Positions 25,341 to 34,304 of a stretch of 64,000 bases of DNA are shown piece after piece. Source of the DNA: Sphingobacterium sp. ML3W (GTDB lineage: Bacteria > Bacteroidota > Bacteroidia > Sphingobacteriales > Sphingobacteriaceae); contig NZ_CP107036.1 in the NCBI RefSeq assembly GCF_029542085.1, forward strand, positions 1,674,001 through 1,738,000. The letters run 5' to 3'. Positions within the stretch are counted from its first letter, which is position 1. Every line of letters starts with the position of its first letter. The notes under the pieces are model-generated. The model worked only from the letters and a program-made list of their open reading frames with translations, had not been told where the DNA came from and made no database searches. Made by a program: the position numbers and the translations under genes.

Positions 25341-26522
25341 ATGAAAAATTCGATCTACGTCCTGGCTCTGGGCGCTTTTGGCATAATCACCACTGAATTT
25401 GGGATAGTTGGCATCCTTCCAACGATTAGTCGGCAATTCCAGGTATCAATAGATACTGCGGGGTGGTTGCTTAGTACTTTTGCCATAACTGTCGCAGTCT
25501 CCTCTCCTTTTATCACTTCATTCACGACCAAAATAAATCGAAAACTCCTTTTGTGTTTGGTTATGAGCATATTCGTTTTCTCAAACTTAATCTCAGCATT
25601 TTCTTCAAATTTCTCGATACTCATGGTCGCCCGTATACTACCAGCCATTTTACATCCCCTATTCTGGAATATCTCTATTGCAATAGCCTTTAAAAACAGT
25701 GGCGCAAAAGGCGTTTCTACAGTGATGTTAGGGCTAAGCTTAGCTACAGTATTAGGTATTCCATTAACGACATATGCTGTAGATCTCTTCCACAATTGGC
25801 AGGCTTCGTTCTTCCTCAGTAGCGCAATCAGTTTGATTGCCTTTATCGGTCTATTACTCTTCATACCTTCTATCCCAGCAGATAACTCGAAGTCTACACA
25901 GAATCAGATATCCGTTCTAAAAAGTCCACAATTGTGGCTCAATCTGATTTCTACCATTTGTACATTAGCAGCAATGTTCTCAAGTTATACTTATCTTACT
26001 GCCTATCTTGAGCAAATTACAAAAATGGATGGGGCTCAGATCAGTATCATGTTGCTTCTTTTTGGTGGCATGGGAACTTTAGGAAACTGGCTTATGGGGT
26101 TAGCCCTGAATAGAAATGTGTTATTGACTGCAAGACTTTTTTTGGCTTCTTTAATTACAGTACAGGTTTTAGCTTACTACCTTGGTGGAATCTTTACGCC
26201 AATGGTCGTTATCGTTTCCCTTTGGGGAATGATTCATACGGGGGGCTTTTTAGTTTCAAATATCAGAACAACACAGTCTGTTCCTCATCATGCCTTAGAA
26301 TTTGTGAATAGCTTACTTACTTCATCATTCAATATCGGCATATCCTTAGGTGCATTTCTCGGTGGTGTAATAAGCGCGTATTACGGAGTTCATTATGTTT
26401 TATGGGTAAGTATTCTGTTACTCGCTGTAACATTCGCTATGAGTTTTGTCAGTTTTCCAAAAGAAAATACAAAAAGTGAAGGAACAATGCACACAAAACT
26501 TGCTCCATCGGTCTGTGAATAA
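25341..26522 (+). CDS. MFS exporter (DHA1/AraJ-like)
   Basis: A 393-residue 12-helix major facilitator. Helix 1 carries LALGAFGIITTEFGIVGILP and helix 2 is followed by the usual loop, here TTKINRKLLLCLVMS instead of the common DRxGRR form. Motif C-like GLSLATVLGIPLTT is in helix 5, an antiporter signature. The pattern is that of DHA1 drug or sugar efflux proteins (AraJ, PbuE, chloramphenicol exporters). It is divergent from an AraC regulator and followed by a hairpin terminator. Substrate unknown. Confidence 0.85.
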   Translation: MKNSIYVLALGAFGIITTEFGIVGILPTISRQFQVSIDTAGWLLSTFAITVAVSSPFITSFTTKINRKLLLCLVMSIFVFSNLISAFSSNFSILMVARILPAILHPLFWNISIAIAFKNSGAKGVSTVMLGLSLATVLGIPLTTYAVDLFHNWQASFFLSSAISLIAFIGLLLFIPSIPADNSKSTQNQISVLKSPQLWLNLISTICTLAAMFSSYTYLTAYLEQITKMDGAQISIMLLLFGGMGTLGNWLMGLALNRNVLLTARLFLASLITVQVLAYYLGGIFTPMVVIVSLWGMIHTGGFLVSNIRTTQSVPHHALEFVNSLLTSSFNIGISLGAFLGGVISAYYGVHYVLWVSILLLAVTFAMSFVSFPKENTKSEGTMHTKLAPSVCE

Positions 26523-26560
26523 ACGCTGAAACCATATCAACTGCTTTGTGGTGCAACTTA

Positions 26561-26594
26561 AGCAACCTCCGGCAACGGAAAGGTTGCTTTTGTG
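26561..26594 (+). terminator. Terminator after the MFS exporter
   Basis: AAGCAACCT (26561-26569) pairs with AGGTTGCTT (26582-26590), with a CC/GG extension inside the loop, followed by TTTG. It lies about 40 bp after the exporter stop. Confidence 0.65.
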
Positions 26595-26729
26595 TATTCT
26601 AACATAGAATAATTAAAGAATTGCTATAGAAATAAACGACAATAGAAAGCACAATCGATACTTTATAAAACAAATACAAAATTTACCCGAAGCAATTACT
26701 ACTGTCTTAAATTTGCTATTTTTATCCCT

Positions 26730-27317
26730 ATGGAAGAATCTTTGAAACAACTCTTTAAGGAAAAAATATACTCATATCATAAAATTTCACAAGTTTCATT
26801 TGAGAATCTTTTAAAAATAGCAACAGTTGTGAACCTCGAAAGAAATCAAGTACTTGTGCAACAGGGTTCCATTGGACGTGAGTTTTGCTTTTTGCACACA
26901 GGTTATTTAAGAGCATATATAAGTGATGAAAAGGGACAAATTTATAACAAGAATATTGCTGTTGGGGGTGACTTTGTCGCATCGACAGTTTCCTGCATTC
27001 TAAATCGTCCCTCAAAATTTACCCTTCAAGCCATAACCCACTGTTCATTATTGAGTCTTTCCTATAAAAAGTTCAGAGAACTGCTTTTCCAAACAGATGA
27101 CCTAAAATCCTTTTATATTAATTATCTTGAAAAGAATTGGGTCATCGATAAAGAAGAACGAGAAGTATCCATCGTCATGGAGGAAGCTCAAATTAGATAT
27201 GAGAAATTTTTAAAATGTCATTCTATTATAGAGAACTACGTACCCTTACGGGATATCGCTTCCCATCTCGGTATTACCCCCACTCAGCTTAGCAGAATTC
27301 GTAAGCAGTTAAAATAA
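26730..27317 (+). CDS. Crp/Fnr-family transcriptional regulator
   Basis: A 195-residue regulator with a cNMP-binding-like roll (about residues 15-120: LERNQVLVQQGSIGREFCFL, HTGYLRAYISDEKGQI) and a C-terminal helix-turn-helix (LRDIASHLGITPTQLSRIRK, about 174-193). Same single-domain type as the gene at 12359-12928 but clearly a different protein. No neighbouring operon is obvious; a GNAT gene follows 81 bp later on the same strand and might be its target. Confidence 0.85.
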   Translation: MEESLKQLFKEKIYSYHKISQVSFENLLKIATVVNLERNQVLVQQGSIGREFCFLHTGYLRAYISDEKGQIYNKNIAVGGDFVASTVSCILNRPSKFTLQAITHCSLLSLSYKKFRELLFQTDDLKSFYINYLEKNWVIDKEEREVSIVMEEAQIRYEKFLKCHSIIENYVPLRDIASHLGITPTQLSRIRKQLK

Positions 27318-27398
27318 TATTTTTATCAACATATGTAAAGCACTATGCGATCTCAGTCTTATAACTTTGATTTATAAAATAACAAAAGAAAATATTTC

Positions 27399-27923
27399 AT
27401 GAATTATATGTTAAGGGATATGATACGAAAGAGTCTAAATTCAGAATTCGATACGATCTACGAGATTATTAACGATGCATCTACAGCTTACAAGGGTAAG
27501 ATACCTGAAGACCGGTGGAAAGAGCCTTATATGGATGAACACGAGTTGCGGGAACAAATTGCTGATGGGGTTGAATTTTGGTGCTATCACCAAGATAACA
27601 CTATACTTGGTGTAATGGGGATTCAACACAAATCAGATGTGACCCTAATCCGCCATGCATATGTGAGGACGACAGCCAGAAACAATGGAATTGGTGGCAA
27701 ATTGTTAAAACACCTTTCAGCACTTACCAATAAACCAATCCTAATTGGCACTTGGGCTAATGCCAATTGGGCAATTAATTTCTATGTAAAAAACGGCTTT
27801 CGTCAAGTTAGCCATATAGAAAAAGAAGAATTACTGCGGGAATATTGGAATATCCCCTTGCGACAAATGGAGACATCAGTCGTGCTCGTCAGTTCAGATT
27901 TTGTTAGTAAGTTAGCGTTCTGA
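27399..27923 (+). CDS. GNAT-family N-acetyltransferase
   Basis: A GNAT enzyme, normal length for the family (about 167-174 residues). The acetyl-CoA loop is VRTTARNNGIGGKLLKHLSA (about residues 88-107), matching R/Q-x-x-G-x-G/A, and ANWAINFYVKNGF is the usual strand 7 to helix 4 region. Three in-frame ATGs (27399, 27408, 27420) can start it; the third gives MIRKSLNSEF, the form closest to most relatives. Substrate not predictable. It lies downstream of a Crp-like gene. Confidence 0.8.
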   Translation: MNYMLRDMIRKSLNSEFDTIYEIINDASTAYKGKIPEDRWKEPYMDEHELREQIADGVEFWCYHQDNTILGVMGIQHKSDVTLIRHAYVRTTARNNGIGGKLLKHLSALTNKPILIGTWANANWAINFYVKNGFRQVSHIEKEELLREYWNIPLRQMETSVVLVSSDFVSKLAF

Positions 27924-28036
27924 GGCATCTATCTTAAAAGGATCCTGGCGTAAAGTCATTCTACGGTATGCGTCCATCTCACATCATCAAATTTGCCAGT
28001 TTCAGCGTAAGATGAAACTGGCTCCGTCGCTCAATG

Positions 28037-28303
28037 CTAATTCTTAACTGGGTACCTAGAGGCTACTCCTATTGATCCTTGATAACAGGTGCTACTATCA
28101 TATTTTACCATAAATACGAATCCAGGCTTATCAATTTCCCCTTATCTATTTAAAATACGTTGTAATTTTGCTGTCACTATTGAATCTTGCGTTGCTGGGG
28201 TATGGCGATCTCCCAACTCCGATCTGTTACTGTAAACACTAAAAATGGATTTACCCATAAAGAATAAACCTATTAACGGAACAAGAAAATATCTTTTTGG
28301 CAT
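28037..28303 (-). pseudogene. Exported serine hydrolase, N-terminal fragment with in-frame stop
   Basis: An ATG at 28301-28303 starts MPKRYFLVPLIGLFFMGKSI, a signal peptide, then ATQDSIVTAKLQRILNR and a TAA at 28142-28144. The frame continues GEIDKPGFVFMVKYDSSTCY and QGSIGVASRYPVKN to a TAG at 28037-28039. The arrangement (exported leader, 'LQRIL' helix, then GFVFMVK strand and G-x-ASR) is like the start of class C beta-lactamase-fold hydrolases, but the active-site part and about 300 residues are missing. The family call is tentative. Confidence 0.45.
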
Positions 28304-28562
28304 AATAATGTATTTTATCTGTTCAAATCTTAAACGAGCATGTGCTTATCTCAAATTGTTTAGTCAAACTTAAAGTATACGAGTTTCTTGTTGAAAAAAT
28401 AGTGACTAGTTTCGACGATTTGATGACGAAATAAGTTTATCAAAAAATGCAAGAGATCCTTCGATTATGTTGTAACGAGCTAACCTCCAAGACGGTAAAT
28501 GGGTAGAAAGGCCTTCCAATATTTATCTGTTATCATTCAATAAAATTTATTGTTACTTATCG

Positions 28563-28570
28563 TATTTTTG
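28563..28570 (+). promoter_or_regulatory. Possible -7 element (TAnnTTTG) upstream of the histone-like gene
   Basis: TATTTTTG matches the Bacteroidota -7 consensus TAnnTTTG and lies 49 bp before the ATG at 28619. A TTG-containing stretch lies upstream, but spacing to a good -33 element (TTTG) is not convincing. Confidence 0.3.
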
Positions 28571-28618
28571 ATTAAATTAATGTTATATTTATGTTAACTC
28601 CCAAAACAACAATAAATT

Positions 28619-29545
28619 ATGGCAAAATCTGCAAACATTCAATCTCCTAAAAAAGAATTAAAAAATCAAGTAATTACTCATCTACACAGTGCGATCGAGT
28701 ATTTGCGTGTTTATTTGAGCGAAAAAGAGTTTCGTAACAGGATAGAAAAAACCGCCAAATTATTGACAGAAGGTATTAAAAATAAGGATTTAAAGAAAAA
28801 AAGTGTTAAATCAGCAAAAGAAAAACTTGTAAAAAAAGAACTTCTTGTTGATGAGAGTAAGTCTACTCCTATAAAAGAAAATACTTTTAAAGCATCAGCT
28901 AAAAAAACACTAATTAAAGATGCTCAACCAGTTACTAAAACGAACAGCGTAGATAATCAACAGCCTAAAGTCGCTCAAGCAACAGTTACAAATACACTTA
29001 GTTCTACCAAACAACTGTCTAAGGTCACGCCTACAAAGGCAACATCACCGGCTCCTAAAACAACTGCAGTTAAATCGTCGGCCACAAGTAGGTTCACCAA
29101 AGTTGTGCAAACAGCAGCCAAAAATACACTTAGTTCGGCCGAACAACAACCGAAGGTCACGCCTACAAAGGCAACATCACCGGCTCCTAAAACAACTGCA
29201 GTTAAATCGTCGGCCACAAGCAGGTTCACCAAAGTTGTGCAAACAGCAGCCAAAAATACCCCTAGTTCAACCAAACAACAGCCTAAGGTCACGCCTACAA
29301 AAGCAACATCACCGGCTCCTAAAACAACTGCAGTTAAATCACCAGCCAAAAGCAGGGCCACCAAAGTTGTGCAAATAGCTGCCAAAAATACCCCTAGTTC
29401 AACCAAACAACAGCCTAAGCCCGCACCAACAAAAACAATATCATCGGCTCCTAAAACAACTGCAGTTAAATCGTCGGCCAAAAGCGGGATCACCAAAGTT
29501 GTGCAAACAGCAGCCAAAAATACCGAAGATACTAAAGCAACATAA
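28619..29545 (+). CDS. Histone H1-like, Lys/Ala/Pro/Thr-rich repetitive protein
   Basis: A 308-residue, strongly basic protein. Residues 1-75 are a lysine-rich helical region (VITHLHSAIEYLRVYLSEKE, FRNRIEKTAKLLTEG). From about residue 130 the protein is built from 44-residue repeats (KVTPTKATSPAPKTTAVKSS...), rich in K, T, A, P and S. This is the composition of bacterial histone H1-like (Hc1/AlgP-type) nucleoid proteins with intrinsically disordered tails. It probably coats or compacts DNA in the cytoplasm; no signal peptide is present. The repeat number may vary between strains. Confidence 0.7.
   Translation: MAKSANIQSPKKELKNQVITHLHSAIEYLRVYLSEKEFRNRIEKTAKLLTEGIKNKDLKKKSVKSAKEKLVKKELLVDESKSTPIKENTFKASAKKTLIKDAQPVTKTNSVDNQQPKVAQATVTNTLSSTKQLSKVTPTKATSPAPKTTAVKSSATSRFTKVVQTAAKNTLSSAEQQPKVTPTKATSPAPKTTAVKSSATSRFTKVVQTAAKNTPSSTKQQPKVTPTKATSPAPKTTAVKSPAKSRATKVVQIAAKNTPSSTKQQPKPAPTKTISSAPKTTAVKSSAKSGITKVVQTAAKNTEDTKAT
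29020..29525 (+). repeat. 132-bp tandem repeats within the histone-like gene
   Basis: Almost four in-frame copies start near 29020, 29152, 29284 and 29416. Copies 1 and 2 are nearly identical; copy 3 differs at several codons and copy 4 is most divergent and partial. The unit encodes 44 residues, so gain or loss of a unit keeps the frame. Confidence 0.9.
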
Positions 29546-29589
29546 TTAACCTCTTATTTCCAGTGATATTCAAATAGGTCCGATCTGTA

Positions 29590-29947
29590 TTACTTCTTAA
29601 AATCAAATTTTGGGTGATATAAACCCTTGGTGAAAAGGACTACTTCATTAAATAGATTTTTCAATTCGGCTGTATTTTTTTCCAACGATTTTATATCCAA
29701 AGTCAAAATAACATTCACTTTATTTTTTTACAAATTCTCTGATGTATTGGATTGAAAAGGGCTGCTTTTCGTTATAATAAATGGCTATATCAATATCGGA
29801 GTTTTCATTTGCTCTTCCTGTCGCATGTGATCCCCCCAATGCAATCGCCTCAATGTGTTCTATCGTGCGTAGATCTGCAACAAGACGTTCAATAAAATGT
29901 CTCTTCCTATCTGTTAAACTTATGATATCTTTTACTATGTACTTCAT
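29590..29947 (-). pseudogene. Nucleotidyltransferase-domain protein, deleted and frameshifted
   Basis: The first 75 codons (ATG at 29945-29947) carry the polymerase-beta-like nucleotidyltransferase motif: AIALGGSHATGRANENSDID and IAIYYNEKQPF, with GGS and DxD. The frame ends at TAA 29720. In the next frame the sequence KVNVILTLDIKSLEKNTAEL, KNLFNEVVLFTKGLYHPKFD, FKK continues to a TAA at 29590-29592, and this looks like the family's C-terminal helix. Adding one A to the seven-A run at the junction joins the two, but the product is still much shorter than usual family members, so a large internal piece is missing too. Not functional as it stands. Confidence 0.6.
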
Positions 29948-30088
29948 CTAATTCATTATTTTTTTAATCTCTCAAATGTGAATGTAAACAGTACGCTACC
30001 AGACAATAAAGGTATATACTTTATTCTAATATAACTTTTACGCCATCACTGAATAAAATATATACCTTAATCTAAAATTCACTTGCTG

Positions 30089-30313
30089 CTATTTTCTAAA
30101 TAGCGCCTTTTTGAGCGCTAGCGCGCCCTGTTCTGTTGAAAGCTTCACTGCTTCGATATGATCCAAGGGATTCAATAATCCATAGTCATGAATAAACCCA
30201 TTATAAGTTTGAATAGTGGTTGTGACACCTGCTTCATCTAATTTTCTAGCATAGGCTAATCCCTCGTCAAACAGGATATCATTTTCCGCTAGCTGCACCA
30301 ATGCCGACGGAAC
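30089..30313 (-). pseudogene. Alpha/beta hydrolase (HSL-like esterase) C-terminal remnant
   Basis: The open frame reads VPSALVQLAENDILFDEGLA, YARKLDEAGVTTTIQTYNGF, IHDYGLLNPLDH. This is the end of an HSL-family alpha/beta hydrolase: the catalytic Asp region (ENDILFDEG) and catalytic His (FIHDYG) are present. The nucleophile-containing N-terminal two thirds are absent because a TAG lies at 30314-30316. It is a truncated, dead gene. Confidence 0.75.
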
Positions 30314-30432
30314 CTAATATTGTTTGCATATTATTTTGTTTTACCTATAGACACAAAGTTCTGAAGAACTGTAATAATCAGTGTAACTCAATTAGGGAAA
30401 TTTGTAACAGAATCTCTGCTATTTATAAGTAC

Positions 30433-32151
30433 CTAAGGCATAATCCTAAAAATAGGATAAAGAAGGTGTGACTTTTCATAGTAGTTCGAATGTCTGTATA
30501 CCCAATCTATCTGGGCTTTTCCGTCAGCAGCAAATTTTGAATTGCTTGCTTTCTCTTTATCAAATGCAGATTTTAGATCTTTATCTTCTTTTAAAAGTTT
30601 CGCAGCAGTATCTTCAAAAACATAGGCCGAATAGTATTCTTTTTGGCCCAGAATAGCATCAAAGAAATTCCAGTTGAAATAGGAATCAATCGCTTCTGGT
30701 TCGAGTGTTTCCAAGAGAAACTTTACTCCTTCTTGATTTAGCGGGACCAAGAAGTCCCCAGCTCTGAACTTAATTTTCTTCAATTCTTTGAATACATGAG
30801 TATCATAATGGAGATAATGCCCCTCATAGGGGCTTGAAGTTGTCTTAAAATCTTTGATCTTATATTGTTCTACAGTAATAATAGAATCCTTTTGTATTGG
30901 ATTCAATTTGATCTGATTGAGTTTCAGTAAATCAATAATTTTCCATTCGGATTGTGGAATTACATAATACATTGGTATAGTAATCTCTTTGGTTGGGATA
31001 TAGGTGTTATACAATTTAACTTGTTTTGAAAATTTGGCATTTCGGTCATACCATAATCTACTTTCTGAGGAAACTTCACTCGGCTTATATTTAGCCTCAA
31101 AACCTTTAAAATCGATGTTTTCATATTTTGTAGAATCGAGTTTCCACATAATGGGATACCTATTCCCTATACGATACTGTTTGAGATTTTCTATTCTTTT
31201 TTGTCGGATAACTTTGTGGTTCTCATCAATAAATTTGAGGTTATATAGCATATAATCATATGTTGCCTTTACCCGTTCTTTATAAGGCTTCAACATATGT
31301 GTTTCCACGACGGTACCAATTACATTGAATAGACTTGTATAGCCTGTTGCATATCGCGGCGAATCCATAAAAACTGGAAAACCACCATCAGGAACATCAT
31401 TATGAATATTGACATAAGGGACGGAAATAAAACCGTCATTTTCCAGATCCATAAGTAGTTTTCGTTGCATATGACCATTAAAATAGTCACCTAACTCCTT
31501 TCCTAAACGCTCCTTATTGGTGGAAATATAGGTGAACGTATATTGATAATCTGCTCCATTACTGACATGATTGTCAATAAACACATCCGGTTTTATCCAT
31601 TGAAAAATCTGCTGAAAACTCCTCGAATTTCTGGTATCTGTTTTTATAAAATCCCTATTTAAATCGTAATTTCTCGCGTTCCCACGAAACCCATACTCCT
31701 CTGGTCCGTTTTGATTCGCTCTAGAAAAACCATTTCGGTTTAGCATACCACTTACATTATAGCTAGCTATGGCAGCAATAATTACATTTTTAGGCGCTTT
31801 TATTCTTCCTGTCGCCAAATCTCGCATGAGTATCATGGTTGCGTCAATTCCATCTGGCTCACCTGGATGAATCCCATTATTGATAAACAAAACTGACTTG
31901 TCTTTTCTCGATCCTTCCAAAGTTTGTTCTGAGGGGTTGAAAATCACTACATCAATCGGAGCCTTATTATCGTCCTCTCCTCTTGTTTCATAACTGATCG
32001 CTGGAAATTGCCTTGACAATCCCCGATAGAATTCACGCATTTCTTCAAAAGTCGTGGATTGATTGCCATTACCTCTTTCGTACGGCGTAAGATTTTGAGA
32101 ATAGAGAGTATTAGAAATTAGTAGAAGGAATAAAATTGGAAGTTTTTTCAT
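30433..32151 (-). CDS. M14-family zinc carboxypeptidase, exported
   Basis: A 572-residue secreted metallopeptidase. Signal peptide MKKLPILFLLLISNTLYSQ. Zinc ligands are visible: HPGEPDG (His95, Glu98) and IDNHVSNG (His195). NARNYDLNRDF (about 158-168) and the later TVVETHMLKP (probable catalytic Glu) support the M14 fold. The C-terminal 250 residues form an extra domain of unknown role. It probably trims peptides or peptidoglycan stems in the periplasm. It is alone, with 400 bp of noncoding DNA upstream. Confidence 0.85.
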   Translation of the reverse strand: MKKLPILFLLLISNTLYSQNLTPYERGNGNQSTTFEEMREFYRGLSRQFPAISYETRGEDDNKAPIDVVIFNPSEQTLEGSRKDKSVLFINNGIHPGEPDGIDATMILMRDLATGRIKAPKNVIIAAIASYNVSGMLNRNGFSRANQNGPEEYGFRGNARNYDLNRDFIKTDTRNSRSFQQIFQWIKPDVFIDNHVSNGADYQYTFTYISTNKERLGKELGDYFNGHMQRKLLMDLENDGFISVPYVNIHNDVPDGGFPVFMDSPRYATGYTSLFNVIGTVVETHMLKPYKERVKATYDYMLYNLKFIDENHKVIRQKRIENLKQYRIGNRYPIMWKLDSTKYENIDFKGFEAKYKPSEVSSESRLWYDRNAKFSKQVKLYNTYIPTKEITIPMYYVIPQSEWKIIDLLKLNQIKLNPIQKDSIITVEQYKIKDFKTTSSPYEGHYLHYDTHVFKELKKIKFRAGDFLVPLNQEGVKFLLETLEPEAIDSYFNWNFFDAILGQKEYYSAYVFEDTAAKLLKEDKDLKSAFDKEKASNSKFAADGKAQIDWVYRHSNYYEKSHLLYPIFRIMP

Positions 32152-32489
32152 GAGATCAATTTATAAGATCTAATTTAAAAAAAACTTATTGAAATCTATG
32201 TCCTATGACAATTCAGCTCGCAAATTGACGAGTAACGACATATTATAAAGTATTTTCATAGAAGGCCACAAAGGGTAGTATACTATCTTAATCAATTCCT
32301 TCTAAATTGGTTTCCATTTACCTTTTTTAAAAAACACATTATTAAATTTAGCTGACTCAAACACCAATTCTCGTATTTGCAATAGTGACCTCTATTTTAC
32401 TATAAAACAAATAATTGTATTGAAGAAAAGCCAGTAAAATACAGCACAATGTTTTATTATTGTAGTCTTTCTATGAATACCTTATCTTT
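32152..32489. other. Intergenic between divergent genes
   Basis: About 340 AT-rich bases between the carboxypeptidase and the exported protein gene at 32555. Promoters for both directions should be here, but no clear match was found beyond the tandem repeat that follows. Confidence 0.4.
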
Positions 32490-32539
32490 ATTATGGAAAA
32501 TGACACAATACAATATTATGGAAAATGACACAATACAAT
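32490..32539. repeat. 25-bp tandem duplication
   Basis: The 25-bp unit ATTATGGAAAATGACACAAT + ACAAT is repeated exactly twice, at 32490-32514 and 32515-32539, 15 bp before the ATG of the next gene. It lies in the probable leader of that gene and could alter its translation. Confidence 0.85.
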
Positions 32540-32554
32540 CATATTACATAATAG

Positions 32555-33517
32555 ATGAGAAATATTTTTTTGTCCACGTTATTATTACTTATTCAATCCG
32601 TTTTGGGCCAAAGTATGATGGCTCCTAATCCATTATCTCCTAATGAAAAACTTTCCTCAGACGCCTACATCGTATTAAAAACCAATAAATTTCTAGATTT
32701 CAAAGGCAGAGATTTCATGGAAGAAATCATCGACGGGCAGATGTACAAAAAGACTGATCTAAACAATTTTTTTTCCTATAGAAAAGACTGGAATACGATA
32801 GAAAATGAGACATTCTACAACTATAAACAGAACAATCCGAAGTACAGTTATACCTATACCGACAACACAATGACGGAATCCTATACGCTATACGGTAGCT
32901 ATGATGTTCAGCGCGACATAAAAATCAAATATAATGCAAAAGGCTTTGTATTAAGTCGTGAAGAAAAAATAACAATTAATAATATTTTTAAAGAAAGACG
33001 CCTTACGATCAACGAATTTGACTCAAAGAATAGAGTAATAAAAATTATCCATACGAGCGAATACCTAAAAAAGGAAGAGGATAAAAAAGCAGTTATCGCT
33101 ATCACATATGAAGTCGATCTTATAAAAGTAACGAGTGATAATGGCACTATAATCTGTAAATTTATAACTGGAGCAAATCCAGAAGGTTTTATATCCAGGC
33201 TAAGTCCGAGAGAAACAATATCTCAATTTATGCACGCGTTAACAGGAGAAAACCCTAAAAAAGCAAAAGATCATCTATCAGATCAAATGCGGGAAAATAA
33301 TCAATCACTTCCAAAATGGGTTTCAGCGCAGTCCATGGGAGGAACAGACACTTATTCTTCAGACAAAGTAATTGCTGAGGAGAGTTGGTTAATAGAATTC
33401 TCAGTAGGAAAAAAGGAACGGCGAAACGTTCAGTTGACCTTGATAAAGCAAATAAATGGATGGAAAATAGACCGGTTTGTAATAGATCAATCCATAGAAT
33501 CTGCAAGACCGCTATAA
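32555..33517 (+). CDS. Exported hypothetical protein
   Basis: A 320-residue protein with a signal peptide (MRNIFLSTLLLLIQSVLGQ). The middle contains YSYTYTDNTMTESYTLYGSY and an acid/base-rich strand set with KYNAKGFVLSREEKI, resembling YD- or RHS-like turn patterns but without true repeats. The C-terminal 100 residues (SPRETISQFMHALTGENPKK, QLTLIKQINGWKIDRFVIDQ) look like a small NTF2/DUF4878-type lipoprotein fold, a common ending in Bacteroidota periplasmic proteins. Function unknown. Starts 15 bp after a tandem duplication. Confidence 0.6.
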   Translation: MRNIFLSTLLLLIQSVLGQSMMAPNPLSPNEKLSSDAYIVLKTNKFLDFKGRDFMEEIIDGQMYKKTDLNNFFSYRKDWNTIENETFYNYKQNNPKYSYTYTDNTMTESYTLYGSYDVQRDIKIKYNAKGFVLSREEKITINNIFKERRLTINEFDSKNRVIKIIHTSEYLKKEEDKKAVIAITYEVDLIKVTSDNGTIICKFITGANPEGFISRLSPRETISQFMHALTGENPKKAKDHLSDQMRENNQSLPKWVSAQSMGGTDTYSSDKVIAEESWLIEFSVGKKERRNVQLTLIKQINGWKIDRFVIDQSIESARPL

Positions 33518-34089
33518 GATAAGCTAGTATCATTCAACGAAATAAAAAAAGAACAGTAATCTAAAAATACTAGTTATGATTTTTATTGTTTTTTTTGTTA
33601 ATATCAACATTGGAAAGGATGGGCCTTTGTTCGAGCCCAAATTTTACGCATATTTCAGTTATCTTTCACAGCTACGTACTTCAAAAAGAAGCCAATAAAA
33701 GAAAAGTAAATGTGGCGTAGAATGGCAAGTTTATTGTACCTTGATAGTTGCCGACAACCTTAAGCCAAGAACACAACAACAGTTTGCAAAAATACTCCAA
33801 TGAGGAGAATCATGCTAGTAGTACCACCTGGAAGCTTTGAAATAAAATTCCATGAAACATATCCACATATTTTGGGAGAACAGTTTCCATCTGGAAAAGC
33901 TTCTCATCTCCCGATATTCCCACCGTATTAAGACCCTATTTAGTTTTCTCAATTTAACGACCTTATCTAATAGCTGTTAGAAGTGCTCAGATCGGCTTTT
34001 AAACTCTTTTATGTTAATATAATTTTAGTATTTAACAATATCTGTTTATATTTAACACACAGACCTGACAACAATCAATTATATACTAA
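33518..34089. other. Noncoding stretch with a short coding scrap
   Basis: About 570 bp with no intact gene. A 40-codon frame at 33812-33931 (MLVVPPGSFEIKFHETYPHI ... FPPY) resembles the N-terminal sensor part of an AraC-type regulator but has no continuation. The rest is AT-rich. Confidence 0.4.
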
Positions 34090-34302
34090 ATGAAAAAAAT
34101 AATTCCAGACGAAGAGCTGATCACAATCGGAAGGATGCGAAAAGATCCTTTTATAATGGCAATCGAAGAAAAAATAGCTTGGAAAAAAGACCTAGGACAA
34201 AATATCCGCCGTCATCTGTTCTCACAGCAATTACCTTTGATCTATCATAAGAACGGACAAATGATTGCTGAGTATCAGGATGGAACAATTCGATTTATCT
34301 GA
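34090..34302 (+). CDS. Short protein paired with a zeta-like kinase (candidate antitoxin)
   Basis: A 70-residue protein with KKDLGQNIRRHLFSQQLPLI and a C-terminal YHKNGQMIAEYQDGTIRFI. It is not recognised as epsilon, but size and position (2 bp before the kinase, same strand) are those of an antitoxin upstream of its toxin. The C-terminal beta hairpin could be the part that covers the kinase site. The antitoxin role is inference. Confidence 0.5.
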   Translation: MKKIIPDEELITIGRMRKDPFIMAIEEKIAWKKDLGQNIRRHLFSQQLPLIYHKNGQMIAEYQDGTIRFI

Positions 34303-34304
34303 AT

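Noticed and set aside
27924..28036. tRNA or other structured RNA in the gap after the GNAT gene
   Set aside because: No cloverleaf-like pairing or CCA end could be fitted, and the adjoining sequence is a broken protein gene.
10447..28303. Stop codon reassignment or programmed read-through as the cause of several in-frame stops
   Set aside because: Both TAA and TGA are involved and different residues are replaced (Trp in the transposase, probably Gln/Lys elsewhere). Other genes in the window use TAA and TGA as normal stops, so separate mutations are the better explanation.
28975..29517. A 180-codon open frame on the opposite strand of the histone-like gene
   Set aside because: It is a low-complexity mirror of the coding repeats and has no start context or protein-like variation. 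It is a shadow.
29020..29525. CRISPR-like repeat array
   Set aside because: The 132-bp units are in frame, protein-coding and contiguous, with no spacers. They are repeats of a histone-like gene.
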